DNA of 64,000 bases from Trematomus loennbergii (taxonomy: Eukaryota; Chordata; Actinopteri; Perciformes; Nototheniidae). Made by a program: the position numbers and the translations under genes. Where the stretch lies: NCBI GenBank assembly GCA_012861695.1, contig JAAOOA010000330.1, positions 248,001 through 312,000 on the forward strand, written 5' to 3'. How positions within the stretch are numbered: position 1 is the stretch's first letter; each line of letters begins with the position of its first letter. The notes beneath the pieces are model-generated. The model searched no databases and was not told the DNA's origin. It saw only the letters and a list, made by a program, of their open reading frames with translations. Shown here piece after piece: positions 24,001-39,271 of the stretch.

Positions 24001-24857
24001 TAGGGCTGTCAAGTTAACGCGTTAATAACGCGTTAACGCAAAAAAATAATTAACGCCACTAATTATTTTAACGCGATTAACGCATGTGTATTTTTTGTCC
24101 TCGGCCGCCCCGTAGTTTCAGAGCGCATCGAGTTTAAAATACCATCTACAAGCTGATGCTGACAGCCCCGCTCCTGCCGCCCGCTTGTGGCAGACCACAC
24201 TTCCACGCTCACTGGCAGGCCCGGACTGGCCATCGGGAGGACCGGGAGGGTGTGTGTATGTGTGGCGCGACTCGCGCGAGCGAGGCACACCTTACGTGTT
24301 GTTGTTGTTAGCATCTGGTGCTAGCTAGCTGCGCTAACGGATATAAGGAGCTGTTTCAATGACATTTCGCCGACAACTGCGCCGAGCACTTGACTTTATG
24401 CAGGTAGCCAGACAGTGGGACATTGTACGAAAAGTCAGCGCACTCAGCACGGATAGTACGCGCTACATGATTGCAGCGTCCAGGCAGCACACGTTCGAGC
24501 ATATATGCCTTGAGCGGCACATAGCTCCAATGTATGAGGTGTGAACACACACACACACACAGTATTATTGTATGAGAGAGGTTCCAGGTTGAATTGAAGC
24601 GAATATTTGTAATGTTCAGGTTGTTGTGTTTAATATTCATGAGAATATTTGTCATTGTTCAAATGATAATAAACAACATATAAAGCATATTTGTCCACTC
24701 ATATGTTGATAAGAGTATTAAAAACTTGAAAAATATCCCTCTAAGGTACATTTAGAACAGATAAAAAATGTGCGATTAATTTGCGATTAATCGCGATTAA
24801 CTATGGACAATCATGCGATTAATCGCGATTAAATATTTTAATCGACTGACAGCCCTA
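24001..24857 (+). mobile_element. hAT transposon, internally deleted, perfect TSD
   Basis: The ends TAGGGCTGTCAAGTTAACGC and TAATCGACTGACAGCCCTA are bounded by GTAAAGAC at 23993-24000 and 24858-24865. Subterminal arms are dense in TTAACGCG and GCGATTAATC motifs, probably transposase binding repeats. A fragment of the transposase survives at 24359-24541. Confidence 0.95.
24359..24541 (+). pseudogene. hAT transposase fragment
   Basis: A 60-codon open segment reads RQWDIVRKVSALSTDSTRYM, then AASRQHTFEHICLERH. This follows the hAT transposase pattern around the second catalytic aspartate: a W-x-I...K-V strand, then (V/T)TD, then the (P/H)FEH segment before the conserved C-x-x-H. The usual Cys-x-x-His reads as CLERH. 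The rest of the protein is deleted. It lies in the same orientation and element as the intact TIRs at 24001-24857. Confidence 0.6.
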
Positions 24858-24865
24858 GTAAAGAC

Positions 24866-25535
24866 ATATTCTGACTAGATATTAGACAAATATACTGGCA
24901 AGATTCGAGTTTTGTAGTGTATATAGAACCTTGCATGCATTGCTGTGAATATTTCATTTAGATCTGTAGAAAATCTATTAAAGCAGCTCCTGTGGTGACA
25001 GCATTATGCCTGCACCCTTTTTCTATTTACCCTGGGGAAGTTAACAGATTGTTAAACCTTCATTATTAGAAGTTCACACTTTTTGCAGAGGCAGTGTTTT
25101 TCTGACGGAAACACAAAGACAGGGGAGTGTGTGTGAAGCCTACAAAGTAAAAAAGGCAGTCTCACGCAGTTATCAGTGTCAGGTGGCTTTTCTACTTTAA
25201 ACTCACCATCCCTTAGAGTTATCTACACATGCTAGGTATACCCTTTGATGGAGTTTATGGTCATAAATAAATAGAGAACAATTCGAGGAAGCTTGCCAGT
25301 TAGCAAACTTGTCATCAGAAGAAGTTTCTGGCGTATGCTCAATATTGTTAACTATTGCTATGCTTCTATCCAGCTCCCTATCATCACTATGCACCAACAA
25401 AACTGCTTAAAAACACAGTTATATTTCCTGAACAGCTTCACCAATGTCTCTCATCTCCACATGTCCAATTTTTATAGAACAGCTGATCTGGATTTAGGAT
25501 TTCTGGGTATTTTTTAACATTTATATTAGGGTAAT
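24866..25535. other. Intergenic DNA, nothing recognised
   Basis: AT-rich. No supported gene. Confidence 0.45.
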
Positions 25536-25539
25536 TTAA

Positions 25540-26029
25540 AGTGGACCTATCATGCTATATTTGAATAATGTAGTGTAGGACCATACCTATATAAGGCATA
25601 TTTATACTTTTTTTTTTTTCAAAATACCAAACAGATCATGCATTTTAGCCATGCCTCATTTCGCTCAATTTGACATTTTTTAGCTCTGTTTTAGCAAGGG
25701 CTGATTCTGTGAGAACAGCACCATCAGCAGGCCTGGCATATGTACTACAGCGTCTCCAGCGCTTTCGAACGGCAATGGCCGTGGCTGTCTCCTCCTGATT
25801 GGTGGAGTTGGCCCAATAGCCGTAGCGCCACCGTCCTGACGTCAGGACAGTGTTCAAATCTGGATCAGTTTTTATCAGATCCGTTGCAGCCCCTTTTTTA
25901 GAGATTTGGGTATGGAGGAAAATAGAGAGGGTTGTGTTTTCTGACACTTGGTGAGTTCCCTGGAACACCGGGGACACATATTCATGTAGAAAAGACGTAC
26001 AAAAGTGCATTTTGCATGATAGGTCCCCT
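25540..26029. mobile_element. TTAA-type DNA transposon (Kolobok/T2-like), copy K2
   Basis: TTAA lies at 25536-25539 and 26030-26033. The ends AGTGGACCTATCATGC and GCATGATAGGTCCCCT are inverted repeats. It is an inverted, close copy of 60786-61228. K2 has about 45 bp (CCAATCAGG-containing on its reverse strand, near 25780-25825) that K4 lacks, apparently deleted between short repeats. It holds a CRE palindrome at 25837-25844 and the shared CTCF-like block at 25715-25762. Confidence 0.9.
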
Positions 26030-26033
26030 TTAA

Positions 26034-28164
26034 GTAACCAATGCAAACATTCTCTCACGCACCTTTTCATGTAAAGAGCTGCCTCAGAGTCACTGAGACC
26101 TTTTTATAATGTGTTTACTTTTCTTATCTCATATAATACTACAGGCAGGTCTGATGATTATACATTCCAGCAGCTAGAGTAGTACAAGTCAAAACTAAAT
26201 TTACGATCTGTCTACTGGCTTCCCTTTTGGCAACAAATCTGTATTGATTTAAAAAAAATAACTGACTCTTCAAAATGGAAAAGGGCTTAGAATAAAATTG
26301 AACTTCTGCCTACACAGTATCTCTATTCATCTTGTGTTTTAGTACTTGGTTATGATTACAAATAATACACTTTGTGCTACAGTGACTGGTGCGATTCACA
26401 TACTGTCATCCTATTGTTCTACTGCATTGATTAGATCATGTCTTTCTGTTGTAAAACTAGGTTTCGAACAGCATTGAATCGTGTATATACACTTTAATAT
26501 TCCGGGTTTTATGTATGACATGAATACAGTATGAGCAGCATGTGTCAGAGACATGGGGACTGTATTATCCCTGAGGAAAGTGCTGCAGTGTGATTATACA
26601 GCATGTGTGTGACATTTTGTATTCCTATTCAAGTGAGATGTTGACATTTCGTCCATGGTTATGAGACAACTACAAGACATGAGGCTTGTAATGTTTTCAT
26701 TATGCATTACAGCATTTTACATTTATTAAAAATTGCATTATTCTTGCATTTTAAAAGAAGCCAATATATAATTACTACCAGATGCAAAGATTAACGAGAA
26801 TAACAAGGTACATGGATATGTGTATATGTGATTGTATCTCTGATAAAGAGCTATACATGATGCCAACATTTTGATGTTTTCAGACTAATGAAATTAAGAA
26901 AAGCTCTGACACTGTTAACATAAAGAGTTGATGGATTGAATCCTCATATAATGCTGCAACGCCCTGCCCTCTTCTGACAGTTGTAGTAATGAAGAGACTT
27001 TCTTCACAGGCCTATACAGTAGAGTGTCTCTGTGTGAAACATAATGAATGCAACAGGATAAAGAGTTGAACCAAAGCAGCGTGACGGAGGGTTTAAAAGG
27101 CCGGATCTGATCCATGGCGTGGGTACAGAGGAGGAGAAAGTGTCACAGCGTGAGAGGGGAAGTGAGGGGAGACACAGCAAAGCTCCTTTTCCGTCACGGA
27201 TGCAAGTGTGTGTAATGTACGGTATAAATAGAGGCAATAAAGGATAACTAATTGTAAAGATACAGTTGTTTACAGTTAAAAATGTATGTATGAGAATACT
27301 TACAACTGCCTTTGTGGGGACGAGTTTTTGATCATGTGAGGACATTTTAGCAGTGAATCACTTTTACAAAGGGCTGTATGATATTTTGGCAACTTGCACA
27401 TACACACATAAAAAAAAAAAATGTACTCTGGTTGATTAGACAAGTTGATGCATGGGAGGATTATGAAACAATGGTCCCATGTTGGCATTAACACGCATAC
27501 AGTAGGAATATAATATACTGTACAACTTGTGCCCTTTTCACAATGTTTTGACAGTAGGAAGAACACAGGTGCAAATAATACCCTTAGTGATGGCTGAAGT
27601 CATTTTAGCTCCTTCAGTTCAAGAGTCCTGTTCATAGAAATATGATACATTGAACTGTTGGCATCCTATGACTTGAAAAAATGTAATGGAATAAGAAAAT
27701 GGCAGTAATTGTTGTGAATCAAACACACACAGTCTTTAGAGCGGTGGAGGGTACATCTACTGTAAGTGAAAAGTGCCTGCTTCAATGGAAAGGAGAAAGA
27801 ATCAATATTTTAAGACTTGAGGTAATGATTGGAAGGTTAAGATTAGCTCTAGGGTTTGGCTAAGGCACTGTGATCAATAATAGCTATAAATTAAGTGTTA
27901 TAATGGTGCAAGTACTAAGAGCAGCGTTGAATTGAGTCGTGGACCACCATGTGTCATAAAGTGCCAACTGTCTATTTCCATTTAGAGTCCATGCACTAGT
28001 TAAAACGTCTTTAAGTGAGGGGAAGGACACACTATACATTACTTGCAATGGCGAGTTTTAAAACCTGCAAAGACTTGGCTCATTGTTAGACACCACTGAA
28101 TCAAAAACATATATACCTTTCACTTTCCTTTGTGACTTTAATCGAGTCAAATAAAAACTGCAAC
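26034..28164. other. Long AT-rich intergenic stretch
   Basis: About 2.1 kb with no gene or named repeat. There is an A-run at about 27411-27421. Confidence 0.5.
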
Positions 28165-28168
28165 TTAA

Positions 28169-28548
28169 AGGTGGGGTAGGTAAGTTTGAGAAACCGGCTC
28201 GAGATACACTTTTTGTTATATTCCATGGAATGCTCTTAACATCCCGATGGCAATGAATATCTAAAGTGCTTTGACAAAAAATCCATAAAAAAATTTCATC
28301 TGTGGAAGCCGTAGTACTGTAAAAAGCACGACCAATTATTTTAGCCGGCCCGGCTAAAATAATTGGATGGCCTACCTGCCTGTCAGCCTTCCATCTGTGC
28401 ACAAACTTATCTCGTGCCCTCATTGGTCATGTGCGCGTTTGTGTGTGTTGGAGGAGGGCTCTGTAAGGAAGTGGCAGATTTTCTCCGGTTGTGTATTTTC
28501 AAATTCTAGCGATCTCGAGCCGGTTTCTCAAACTTACCTACCCTACCT
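28169..28548. mobile_element. TTAA-flanked MITE with ~36-bp TIRs
   Basis: TTAA lies at 28165-28168 and 28549-28552. The left arm AGGTGGGGTAGGTAAGTTTG and its continuation GAGAAACCGGCTCGAGAT are matched in inverse at 28513-28548 with about one mismatch. The 380-bp body is non-coding. The TTAAAGG start fits the Kolobok/T2 MITE type. Confidence 0.88.
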
Positions 28549-28623
28549 TTAAATGAATCTTTTGTACATTGCAACCATCAGAGATCTCCTATCTGCAGGC
28601 GACACCTCACTCCAGCAGCATAA

Positions 28624-28880
28624 ATAAATAATTATAAAACGGACAAGTCAAATCAAGCAATCTGATTGGTTCTTAGCCGTGATATACTGAGCGTATACCA
28701 CGGGTAGAATTGTAAATTACTTTTCACAACAAGTCAGTATCCCTCCGCGTCTGAGAAAAACAGTATACAGTTGGGCTGAAACTGAACTGAAAAGGTCGGG
28801 CCGAACCACGCCCCTTAACTGTGATATAATGGCCATATACCACGGCCTGTCGTGAGCTATTGCTTAAATATATAACAAGC
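28624..28880. repeat. Unclassified fish repeat
   Basis: It starts TAATTATAAAACGGACAAGT, which recurs at about 44336-44360. It contains two near-copies of a GTGATATAMTG...GTATACCACGG module (near 28678 and 28820). I recognise this as a widespread teleost repeat but cannot give its class. Confidence 0.55.
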
Positions 28881-29049
28881 AGAGTCCCAAATATTTCCTC
28901 TGGCTACTGTGCAGCTGGTTTATATTTCCACACAGCAGAGGGGGGGGGGGTTAGTAATTCAACATTTTGCACGAGCTTGTTTGAATTTCAGACTTGTTGA
29001 AACGTCATAATGTGTGGGACCAGAAGTTGACTTGTGGTCGGTGAAGCGA

Positions 29050-29586
29050 GTCGGACTCTACCTCCCCCTCCTCTCTCTCTTTCTCTGTCCCTCCCTCTCT
29101 CCTCTCCTCTCAGTCAGTCAGGAGTCCGTTATCGCTGCTTCTTTCTCCTCCTCTCCGGACTAAACTTTCCTCAAAGGAGACGGATCTCTTAAAATCCTAC
29201 TATAAAACAAAACTGTCTCCGTTTCCGGGAGTTTAAAGAAGGATTTATTGTCATTGTGTCTCCTTTTTTAACTGGAGAACGCACGTGTCTCGGGTGCGCA
29301 CGAACCAACATAAACCACATAATGTGTCCAGTGCGTCCTCGCCGGTCCTTCGCCGCTGTTTACGGGACAGACTGAAGGAAAACCAGACCGGAGGTGGACT
29401 GAACACACACTCACTGTCCGTCTATGAGCGCAGAAGATAAAACAGAAGCGGAGACTCGTTCCTCAGACCAACGAGAGGACATGGACATACTGTAGCCAGC
29501 GCGGACAGAGAGGAAGGATGTAGCTTTACACAGAGGGACATCACAACCTGCCAGGACGCAGAAGAGACTAGCGGATGTTTTCACCG
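29050..29586 (+). other. Probable 5'-UTR first exon of an unidentified host gene
   Basis: A CT-rich stretch (29058-29115, CCCTCTCTCC-like, initiator/GAGA-type) passes into GC- and CpG-enriched sequence with no transposon homology. It ends at ACCG|GTGAGT (donor GT at 29587-29588), a near-consensus splice donor. There are stops in all frames across most of it, as expected of an untranslated leader, and it contains a short upstream ORF (29424-29495). A late ATG at 29576 would encode only four residues before the donor, so coding could begin there or in a later exon. No downstream exon was recognised, so the first intron would exceed 34 kb. Long first introns with large leaders are common in neural and signalling genes, but the gene cannot be named. 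The start of the exon is a guess. Confidence 0.55.
29424..29495 (+). CDS. Upstream ORF, 23 residues
   Basis: ATG at 29424 opens a frame reading MSAEDKTEAETRSSDQ and so on to TAG at 29493-29495, wholly inside the proposed leader exon. It is acidic and hydrophilic with no signal peptide. If transcribed, it could dampen translation of the main ORF, as uORFs often do. Chance occurrence is possible. Confidence 0.35.
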   Translation: MSAEDKTEAETRSSDQREDMDIL

Positions 29587-30556
<970 letters not shown>

Positions 30557-32522
30557 TATTCAATAAACGTCTCGCTAATCCACCTGTCTCCAGGGCGGAT
30601 TAGAGCTCATGGGACATTTTAGGACCTGCTTCTTTCTCCCCTTTCTCCTCCGCCTTCAACAACATAATCTGCAAGACCAAACGCAGATTCCTTTAGTGAC
30701 ATCCCCCAGAGATGCAGCCACAAGTGAAGGCAATTTAATCCGAAAAAACTGCCTGGCACTGCATTGATTGCAAATTATTTTAGTAGCCAATGCTGCTCGG
30801 CTCATCTGATGTGATGTCAAACTGTGACATGTGTCAGCTTTGAGGCATTTGGTACCAGCTGATATGCACCAGACCCTGTTGCATTTAACACCGCTCAAGG
30901 CAGTTTTACATTTAAACTAATCTGCATGCAGGTTGTTGGACAGGTCGTGAAGCCTCATTTGAAGGCATTATTCTCAGGTTTGTCATTTATCATAGTCCTC
31001 ATTGTTTTGCTCATTTCAATCCCCCTCTCTCCGTCTTCTTCTCTCCGTCTGCTCAAATAACATTTCCAATTCAACGTGCTTCATTGGCATGAAAATGGAA
31101 AGTAAAACGCTCTCTATTTTCCACATCGTACCCCTGTCTTGCCTCTTGTTGTTGGTTTGGTACATCTGACATTGAGGGTTTTATTAAAGCATTAAAGGGT
31201 TTCTCTCCGTAATCCAGTTCTACAATTTGATTTTGTTTTGAGTTATACGTATTCTCAACAGGAAAATGGCCATTTCATTGGATGTATTTGTGGTTTTACG
31301 CAGAGCTCTGCTTGAAAAATCATTTCATTCATCCCCATTTTCTACTATACCTTACCCATTCACTAAAAGCTAAATCATTGACAGTCATAGCTGTCTGAGA
31401 TAACTTGCCAACAATCTCTCACCTCCATCGTTCTCGTTCGATATCCCTCCCCTCACTTTCCATGCTCATGATGCCAGAACGGCCATTTGAAGACAGATGG
31501 ATAATGGTGAAAAACTGCAGGTTGATTTGTGTGAATGACTGTTTGTTTTTCTGCCAAATGGAAAGCTCCATGACCTGAGGGATGCTAGAGGAGAAGCACA
31601 CACAGATGGTCAGATGTATACATAAACAAGCCTCTCTGTCTCACATGGGGATGGCCTCCATTGTTCCCTCAGGGTGACTCTTTTGAAAATGCCACATCCA
31701 TCAATTGCACCCATCATTTGATTTACACAAATCAGAGTGGATCAGCAGGCTTGACATATCGCCGCAAACTGTTTCTTTTCTCCCCTCCTGAAATAGAAAA
31801 AAAGAATAAGAAATACTGGCTCTTCGATTGACTGCACATGCTGGAGAGGACAATAACTGCAGAGGATGAGATCAGAGAGCCGCAATACGAGAAGAAAATA
31901 GATTTCAAGGGCGAGCCTGGTCATTCAGGGAATGAAATGAAATGTGTGTGGACATCACTGCACACAAGCCTGCATTCAGGACACTAAGTGTGTGTTGTCT
32001 ATGTGTTTGCATGCTGCTTAGACACAGGTGTGTGCACTCTTATGCTTGTATCCTTGTGAGGACCAATTCGATTTTTGTCTTGGATTCTTTCAAGGGCTTC
32101 AGTCAAATTGTCCTCTCTGTGGGCTCTTCTTCTGTGCAATTGTAGATGTAGTACCTCTATGGAAAGGTCAATGGCCTGGAGGATGTGAGATGTAGAACAC
32201 ATGCAAACCACAGTTATTGTGTTGCTGAACATCATGTTTGACATAAAGAGCAGGTTTTGCTTAACCTTCAAAAGAGTACAAACATCACGACTTACTGTAT
32301 CAACACTTAAACTCACTAAAAGACAAGTTTCTTTATATTTTCTTGCCTTCATTTTTAGACACGAGAATCACCTGCTGTTCTTTATATCCCTGTCAAAAAT
32401 ATCTCGATGAATCTTACCACCGTGAATCATTATTGCGTGAAAGCACTCACGCATTGTTCCCTTACAAATCAGATTCATTCAGCTTTCCCCCACACGTTCC
32501 CACACACTTCATGTGTCCTCTT

Positions 32523-32524
<2 letters not shown>
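30557..32524. other. Intronic/intergenic DNA, nothing recognised
   Basis: About 2 kb free of recognisable transposons. That is unusual in this window and it is a reasonable place to look for conserved non-coding elements. No coding frame is supported. Confidence 0.4.
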
Positions 32525-34066
<1,542 letters not shown>

Positions 34067-34070
34067 TTAA

Positions 34071-34931
34071 AGGTCCCATGTCATGCTTTTCCGGTTATTA
34101 CCCGTCCCCTTGTGTGTTATGAAGGTTTGTATGCATGTAAATGGTCTGCAGAGTCAAAAACCCTCAAAGTACACCCTGTAGGGAGTAAAACTCTAACACA
34201 GAAAAGACCTGTCCCCAAAACGCCTCGTTGGAGATTTCTCATTTACTTCCTGGTATCGCTACGTGGGATACCCAGTAGCCACGCCCAGAGCTATGGCCGC
34301 ACCCTCTGCCAGCCTTTCACGAAACAAAGCTTCCCAAACCTTTCAGCGATTCATGCCGGATAGGGCACTGAAGAACGATGCTGTTCCTACTTTGTTTGGA
34401 CCAGCGGGAGATTCGGGTACACAACCTGTAAGTATTCCTTGTTGTTTGTGTATTTATGATGTTTAAAACAAACAAGGTATCTACCACGACTGTTTAAATG
34501 GGTAAACGGTTTTTCGGGCTACTACGTTGGGATGGCGGAGAAATGCTCTCCGCAGACCCATGCTCACAGCAAACCTTTTTCTTACTCAATATCTAGCCAC
34601 ACTTATTGTTTTTACTTCGGCTGTGAGTGTGTGTGTGCTCAGGATGAGTTTCGCTTGTTCTCCTGTATCGCCGACACGGAAGCCTGTCCGCTCCTCGCAG
34701 GAGCAACGAGCCTCTCAACGTCCCGACCAATCAGAGCACACTGGGCTCACAGGGAGGGGGGAGGCAGGAGCTCCAACAAGCCGTTTAGGACAGAGAGTGA
34801 ATACACATACTTTACAGAGATGCTGTATGAGAAACCAATGTGAGTTTGGAAACATTGAACAATGTAAATGTATTCTAGTAGACCTCAACAATGGAATTAT
34901 GATCAGTAGAAATGGCCGTGACATGGGACCT
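34071..34931. mobile_element. TTAA-type DNA transposon (Kolobok-like), copy K3
   Basis: TTAA lies at 34067-34070 and 34932-34935. The ends AGGTCCCATGTCATG and GTGACATGGGACCT are inverted repeats. The body is non-coding apart from long chance frames. It is a different subfamily from K1, K2 and K4. Confidence 0.88.
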
Positions 34932-34935
34932 TTAA

Positions 34936-36097
34936 CCCAATTCAGTAACTCCTTTAGTGATGGGAAGTGTAATGTTTATTCCCTGGGCTTTCAGAACAAG
35001 TCCATCAATGTATTCACTTTCTTTTTGCGCATCATTGATTTTCTGTTTCGTCCTGCATGTGGTTATCATCTTATGCGACCATTTCCAAGACGTTTTTATT
35101 GCTATAGTTTGTGTGCCTAATTGGGGGGATGGCATGTTCCTATATAACTTTTGTGCTCATGTGAATCCCTTTGACTTGAAATATGAGTACATTAGCTGTT
35201 TATAGAAGCCCCTTATATTATATTCTTTCGGTATGAACTATGTTGAACAATGTATTCTTTTCATTTGCATTAATAACCTCGCATTGCGGATTTAAATGTA
35301 TGTTTCGCAGAACAAATCAAAGGTTTCAGACTAGAAACAAAAGCTGTCTGTATGCTGAAAGCTTTTTCGCAGACGAGCAGAGAACAAACACCATTTCCTC
35401 TTAGTAACAGAGTAGAAATAAGGCAAGCATACATCAAAACTTGACTTCAGTGAGTGTATTTAAAGGTGTTCTTCTCTTTGCCTTGATCCACGCTCTGCAT
35501 CCTTTCTGTTTCACTCACCACCGTTCTCTTTTTGTGCGACTCGTTCAGATGTTTGCGTCAGCGGAGTATTGAAGGCTGTGAAGACCAAAGGGTACAGGAG
35601 TGCTAAAGCATGAACATAAAGCCTCCATTTAGTCATTTCCTCAAAGAGACCTTGAACGACTGCACACTCTTTAAACCTCTTGAGATCTAAAAAGGTTTAT
35701 CTGAGGCGGAGAACAGTAAATATGTGGTGGTGCGATTAGGAGAGTTAAAGACGCGGGGAGTGAGGGAAACAAATCTAATTTGAAAGTAAGTAGATTAGCC
35801 GGGGTAATATCAGTTCAATCAGGAGAGACGGTTTTGATGTAAGAATACATATTTATTGCCAGGAATACACAAATATATGTAATGGAGTTTTGGCGATTAG
35901 GCCCCGTTGTGCAGGAGTATCATTCTGGAGGGGAGAACACCTGTTGAGTCACCTGAAAAGACAGCTGTCAGAGGGGAGAGCAGATTTAAAAGGGTTAGCA
36001 GAGTGCTATGATAGGCTTGTGAGAATAGAGCGAAGTGATTGGTTAAGCTGGGGAGTGACGCCCCCGATCACTTATTGAGAGGAGAGAGAGTAGTAAC
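34936..36097. other. No supported gene
   Basis: Sequence without recognisable repeats or coding homology. Confidence 0.45.
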
Positions 36098-36105
36098 ATA
36101 GACAT

Positions 36106-36536
36106 TAGGGCTGTGCGGATTATGGCAAAAATCATAATCACAATTATTTTGGTCAATAATTGATTATTAAATACGATTATTCATTGACTTTGAAAACGTC
36201 AATTTATTGAACTTTAAAACAAATTAAAATAATAATTTGAACAGTATCTGTTTAACTGTTGATTACCCTGAACGTATAATTCAACTGAAAAACCAATAAA
36301 TAAAATAAATGATACATTTATATTTACATTTAAATAAATAATATCAAAATAATAAATACCAATAAAAAAGATCAACAAATATTTTGGAGCGCACTTCAAC
36401 AAGCTAATAAACATATATAAATATGATAAATAAATTAGACTATAACATAAATTAGATTTTCGATTATTTTGTTTTTGTAATTGTGGCAGGCCAAAATCGT
36501 AATTGCGATTAAAAAACGATTAATTGCACAGCCCTA
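36106..36536. mobile_element. hAT MITE (family with TAGGGCTGTGC ends), copy 1
   Basis: TAGGGCTGTGCGGATTATGG at the left and GATTAATTGCACAGCCCTA at the right, with ATAGACAT duplicated at 36098-36105 and 36537-36544. The AT-rich body carries repeated AATCRTAATCRCGATTA motifs. The same family is at 38700-39014 and 63175-63511. Confidence 0.95.
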
Positions 36537-36544
36537 ATAGACAT

Positions 36545-38691
36545 AGTAAATTAATGAGTAAAGACGGTCTTCCTGGTTGAACTTGCGCTGAGCTTCATTT
36601 GCGTAAGACTATAAAAAAAGTTAGGAATAACACAGAAAAAACACCTTTGTTTTGTTACTTTACAGCTTAAATCTCAATCTGGCAATTAAGGTCACCAGGG
36701 GCTGTTTAATCCATTATAATCCCAATTCACAATCTATCTATGAATAAATGTAATTACCCCAGTGTTTTCATGTGTTAGTTAATATTCAGCAGAGCAGATG
36801 GAAACAGCTAATGGCAGAGCGTGTGTAACCAGCTGCTACATAATACCCACGAGAGGCTTATTTATAGAGAAATATATGGAATTCACCCAAAGATCGTGCA
36901 CATTACTGAGTTTATTCCTGAAACTATCGAGTATGTAATGCCATTAATCAGTCTATACATGTGTTGTATGTTTTTCTTGGTGCTTTTTTTGGACACAGTT
37001 GTGCTATTACAGCATTTTCAAAGTTATGGGGGGGGAGAACATTTGGAGACTCTTCAGGAATTTGCTCATGCTCGGCTTTTTTCATCGTCCAAGCGCCTGG
37101 TTTTACTTGGATGAAGCAACACATTTTCCTTTTACATGTAAGTCCAAGTTAAGGTTGCTGTGCGCCAATACAAGCTATTGGACAATCAGATGAGCTAAAC
37201 CAGCTCATGAGATGAAAACAAAAGAATAAGAAAGGCATTCGGACATATTCAGTGACTACATTTGGTATCTTAAATTGATACTCGGTCACGAAAGCGATCA
37301 CAAAAACGAGAATAAATCACAAATATTGAAAAAAACTGCACAGAGATTACAATATTCAATCAGGTAAACATATTTAATTGGTGAGGGAAAACGAGATGCA
37401 ATTTGTCCATAAATGAACATTCACTTCAAAGACTTCAAACACCTTAGTATTCTCAGTTGGTTTGAACTTGTTAAAGTGCTGAATTTAAAAAACACTTCTC
37501 TCAGCGAGGGAATAACTCAATTATCTGGAAACTGAGCAAACAACATGAGCTCATTTAAATTCCCGTCTTATCCTGAGCTCTGCTTTTTACATCTGTACGC
37601 TTAATGTAACAGTGAATGCTGAAAAATGTAAGATGCATATGAGCAATGCTTTAAATATCCCCCTGGACAGTATTAAGTAAAGGAAAAATAGTAAGAAAAA
37701 CGATATTATGCAAAGTGGAATCAAGAAATAAAGTAGTTTTCACTAAAGTCAAGTCCCTTTTTATGTATTTTTATTGGAATAAAATACATGTCATACCAAT
37801 TCATTTCAGTTATTCAGTCTACAACAGGCAGTCTTAATACAATACAAAATCAAGTCAAGCTTCTGTAATCCAATTTTATTACAACAAGATAATAAGATTA
37901 AAACATATTTGTTGATATAATCCTGCCTTTAAGAACTACACATTTCATTATAAGACAGTCTTAATATAATATAATACTTCTGTGTATTGCAGCCTCACTG
38001 GAGTACGACTCTTTAGACAAATGAGTTGCAAATGTGACTTCATGAAGGTCATAATGTTCAGTTTAGTCGGAGCTGCTTCAGATTGGTATTAAAACTAATG
38101 GTCACTTCAGGATGTAGTTTGTGTAATTAATATTTTTAATAAAGTAATACAAATCTTCAAAAACAACAAGATGTCGAGAATCATGAGATATCCTTGCCAA
38201 GATGTTAAAATCCTGGGTGATTCTCTGGCGTCACTTTGTGGCGTTATAACTCCCCGGAGCGTCCTCTGAAATAATATGTGAGTGTGAGTTACATCCCGTA
38301 TGGCTCCTTGTAGATTTCCCTCGCTCTCCTCATTCATATGCACCTCTCCCACTGCACTTATTTTACAATTTCCTTCCTGTTTGATCTCCTTTCAATCATC
38401 CTCTGTTGGAGTGTCACTGAAGACAGAAGTGGAGAGAGGCAGGGAGGTGAGAAGAAGATGAGAAGAAGATCTGACGTGGAAGAAGAGTTTTTATATGCAT
38501 GAACTCTGCTCGAGTTATAGGTGAAAGCAAGGACGTGAATACATCCGATGACCACTCATGACCAAGTGTGTGTGAACAAGAATGTCAGATATATAAACAG
38601 CTGGGTTCATGGTGGAAATAAATGTTAATGTATGAAAGTAAGGAGTACTTGCATTGGCTTAGAAAATAGTTGTTAAATACTGTCACATGCA
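36545..38691. other. AT-rich DNA, nothing recognised
   Basis: About 2.1 kb without a transposon end or coding frame I can support. Confidence 0.45.
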
Positions 38692-38699
38692 CTAACACC

Positions 38700-39014
38700 T
38701 AGGGCTGTGCGATTATGGCAAAAATCATAATCACGATTATTTGGGTCAATAATTGATTATCCATTTACTTTGAAAAACATCCATTTATTGAAAAACAAAA
38801 TGTGAACAGTATGTTTTTAACAGTTGATTACCCTGAACTTTAAGTAATTCAACTGAAAAACCAATACAAAAAATAATTAAGAAAAAAAATAATTACATTT
38901 TTTAATTTTTTTAAATAAAAGATATAATCGTTTTATTTCGATTACGTTGTTTTCGTAATCGTTGCAAGCCAAAATCGTAATCGAGATTAATATACGATTA
39001 ATTGCACAGCCCTA
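38700..39014. mobile_element. hAT MITE (TAGGGCTGTGC family), copy 2
   Basis: The ends TAGGGCTGTGCGATTATGG and GATTAATTGCACAGCCCTA, with CTAACACC duplicated perfectly at 38692-38699 and 39015-39022. Confidence 0.95.
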
Positions 39015-39271
39015 CTAACACCTATAGAACACACTACAGCATAGGTCAGTAACAGGCGGACCGCGGTCCAGGTCCGGACCCAGACGCCGACCTATACGGA
39101 CCCGGACCTATAAAGAATACATTAATAGGGGATTTACATTTTGATGGGGCGATTCTAATTTAACCGTCGCCGACAGGGGGCGAAGAGACGAGTGAGCGAT
39201 ACAGAGAGAGAAGCGGAGAGGAGAGTGAACAGGCGTGTTTGCGGCAGACAGGGAGAGTCAAATATTTATAC

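Noticed and set aside
34527..35120. 197-codon + strand frame
   Set aside because: It crosses the right boundary of the TTAA transposon K3 into flanking DNA, so it cannot be a single gene. The composition is unremarkable.
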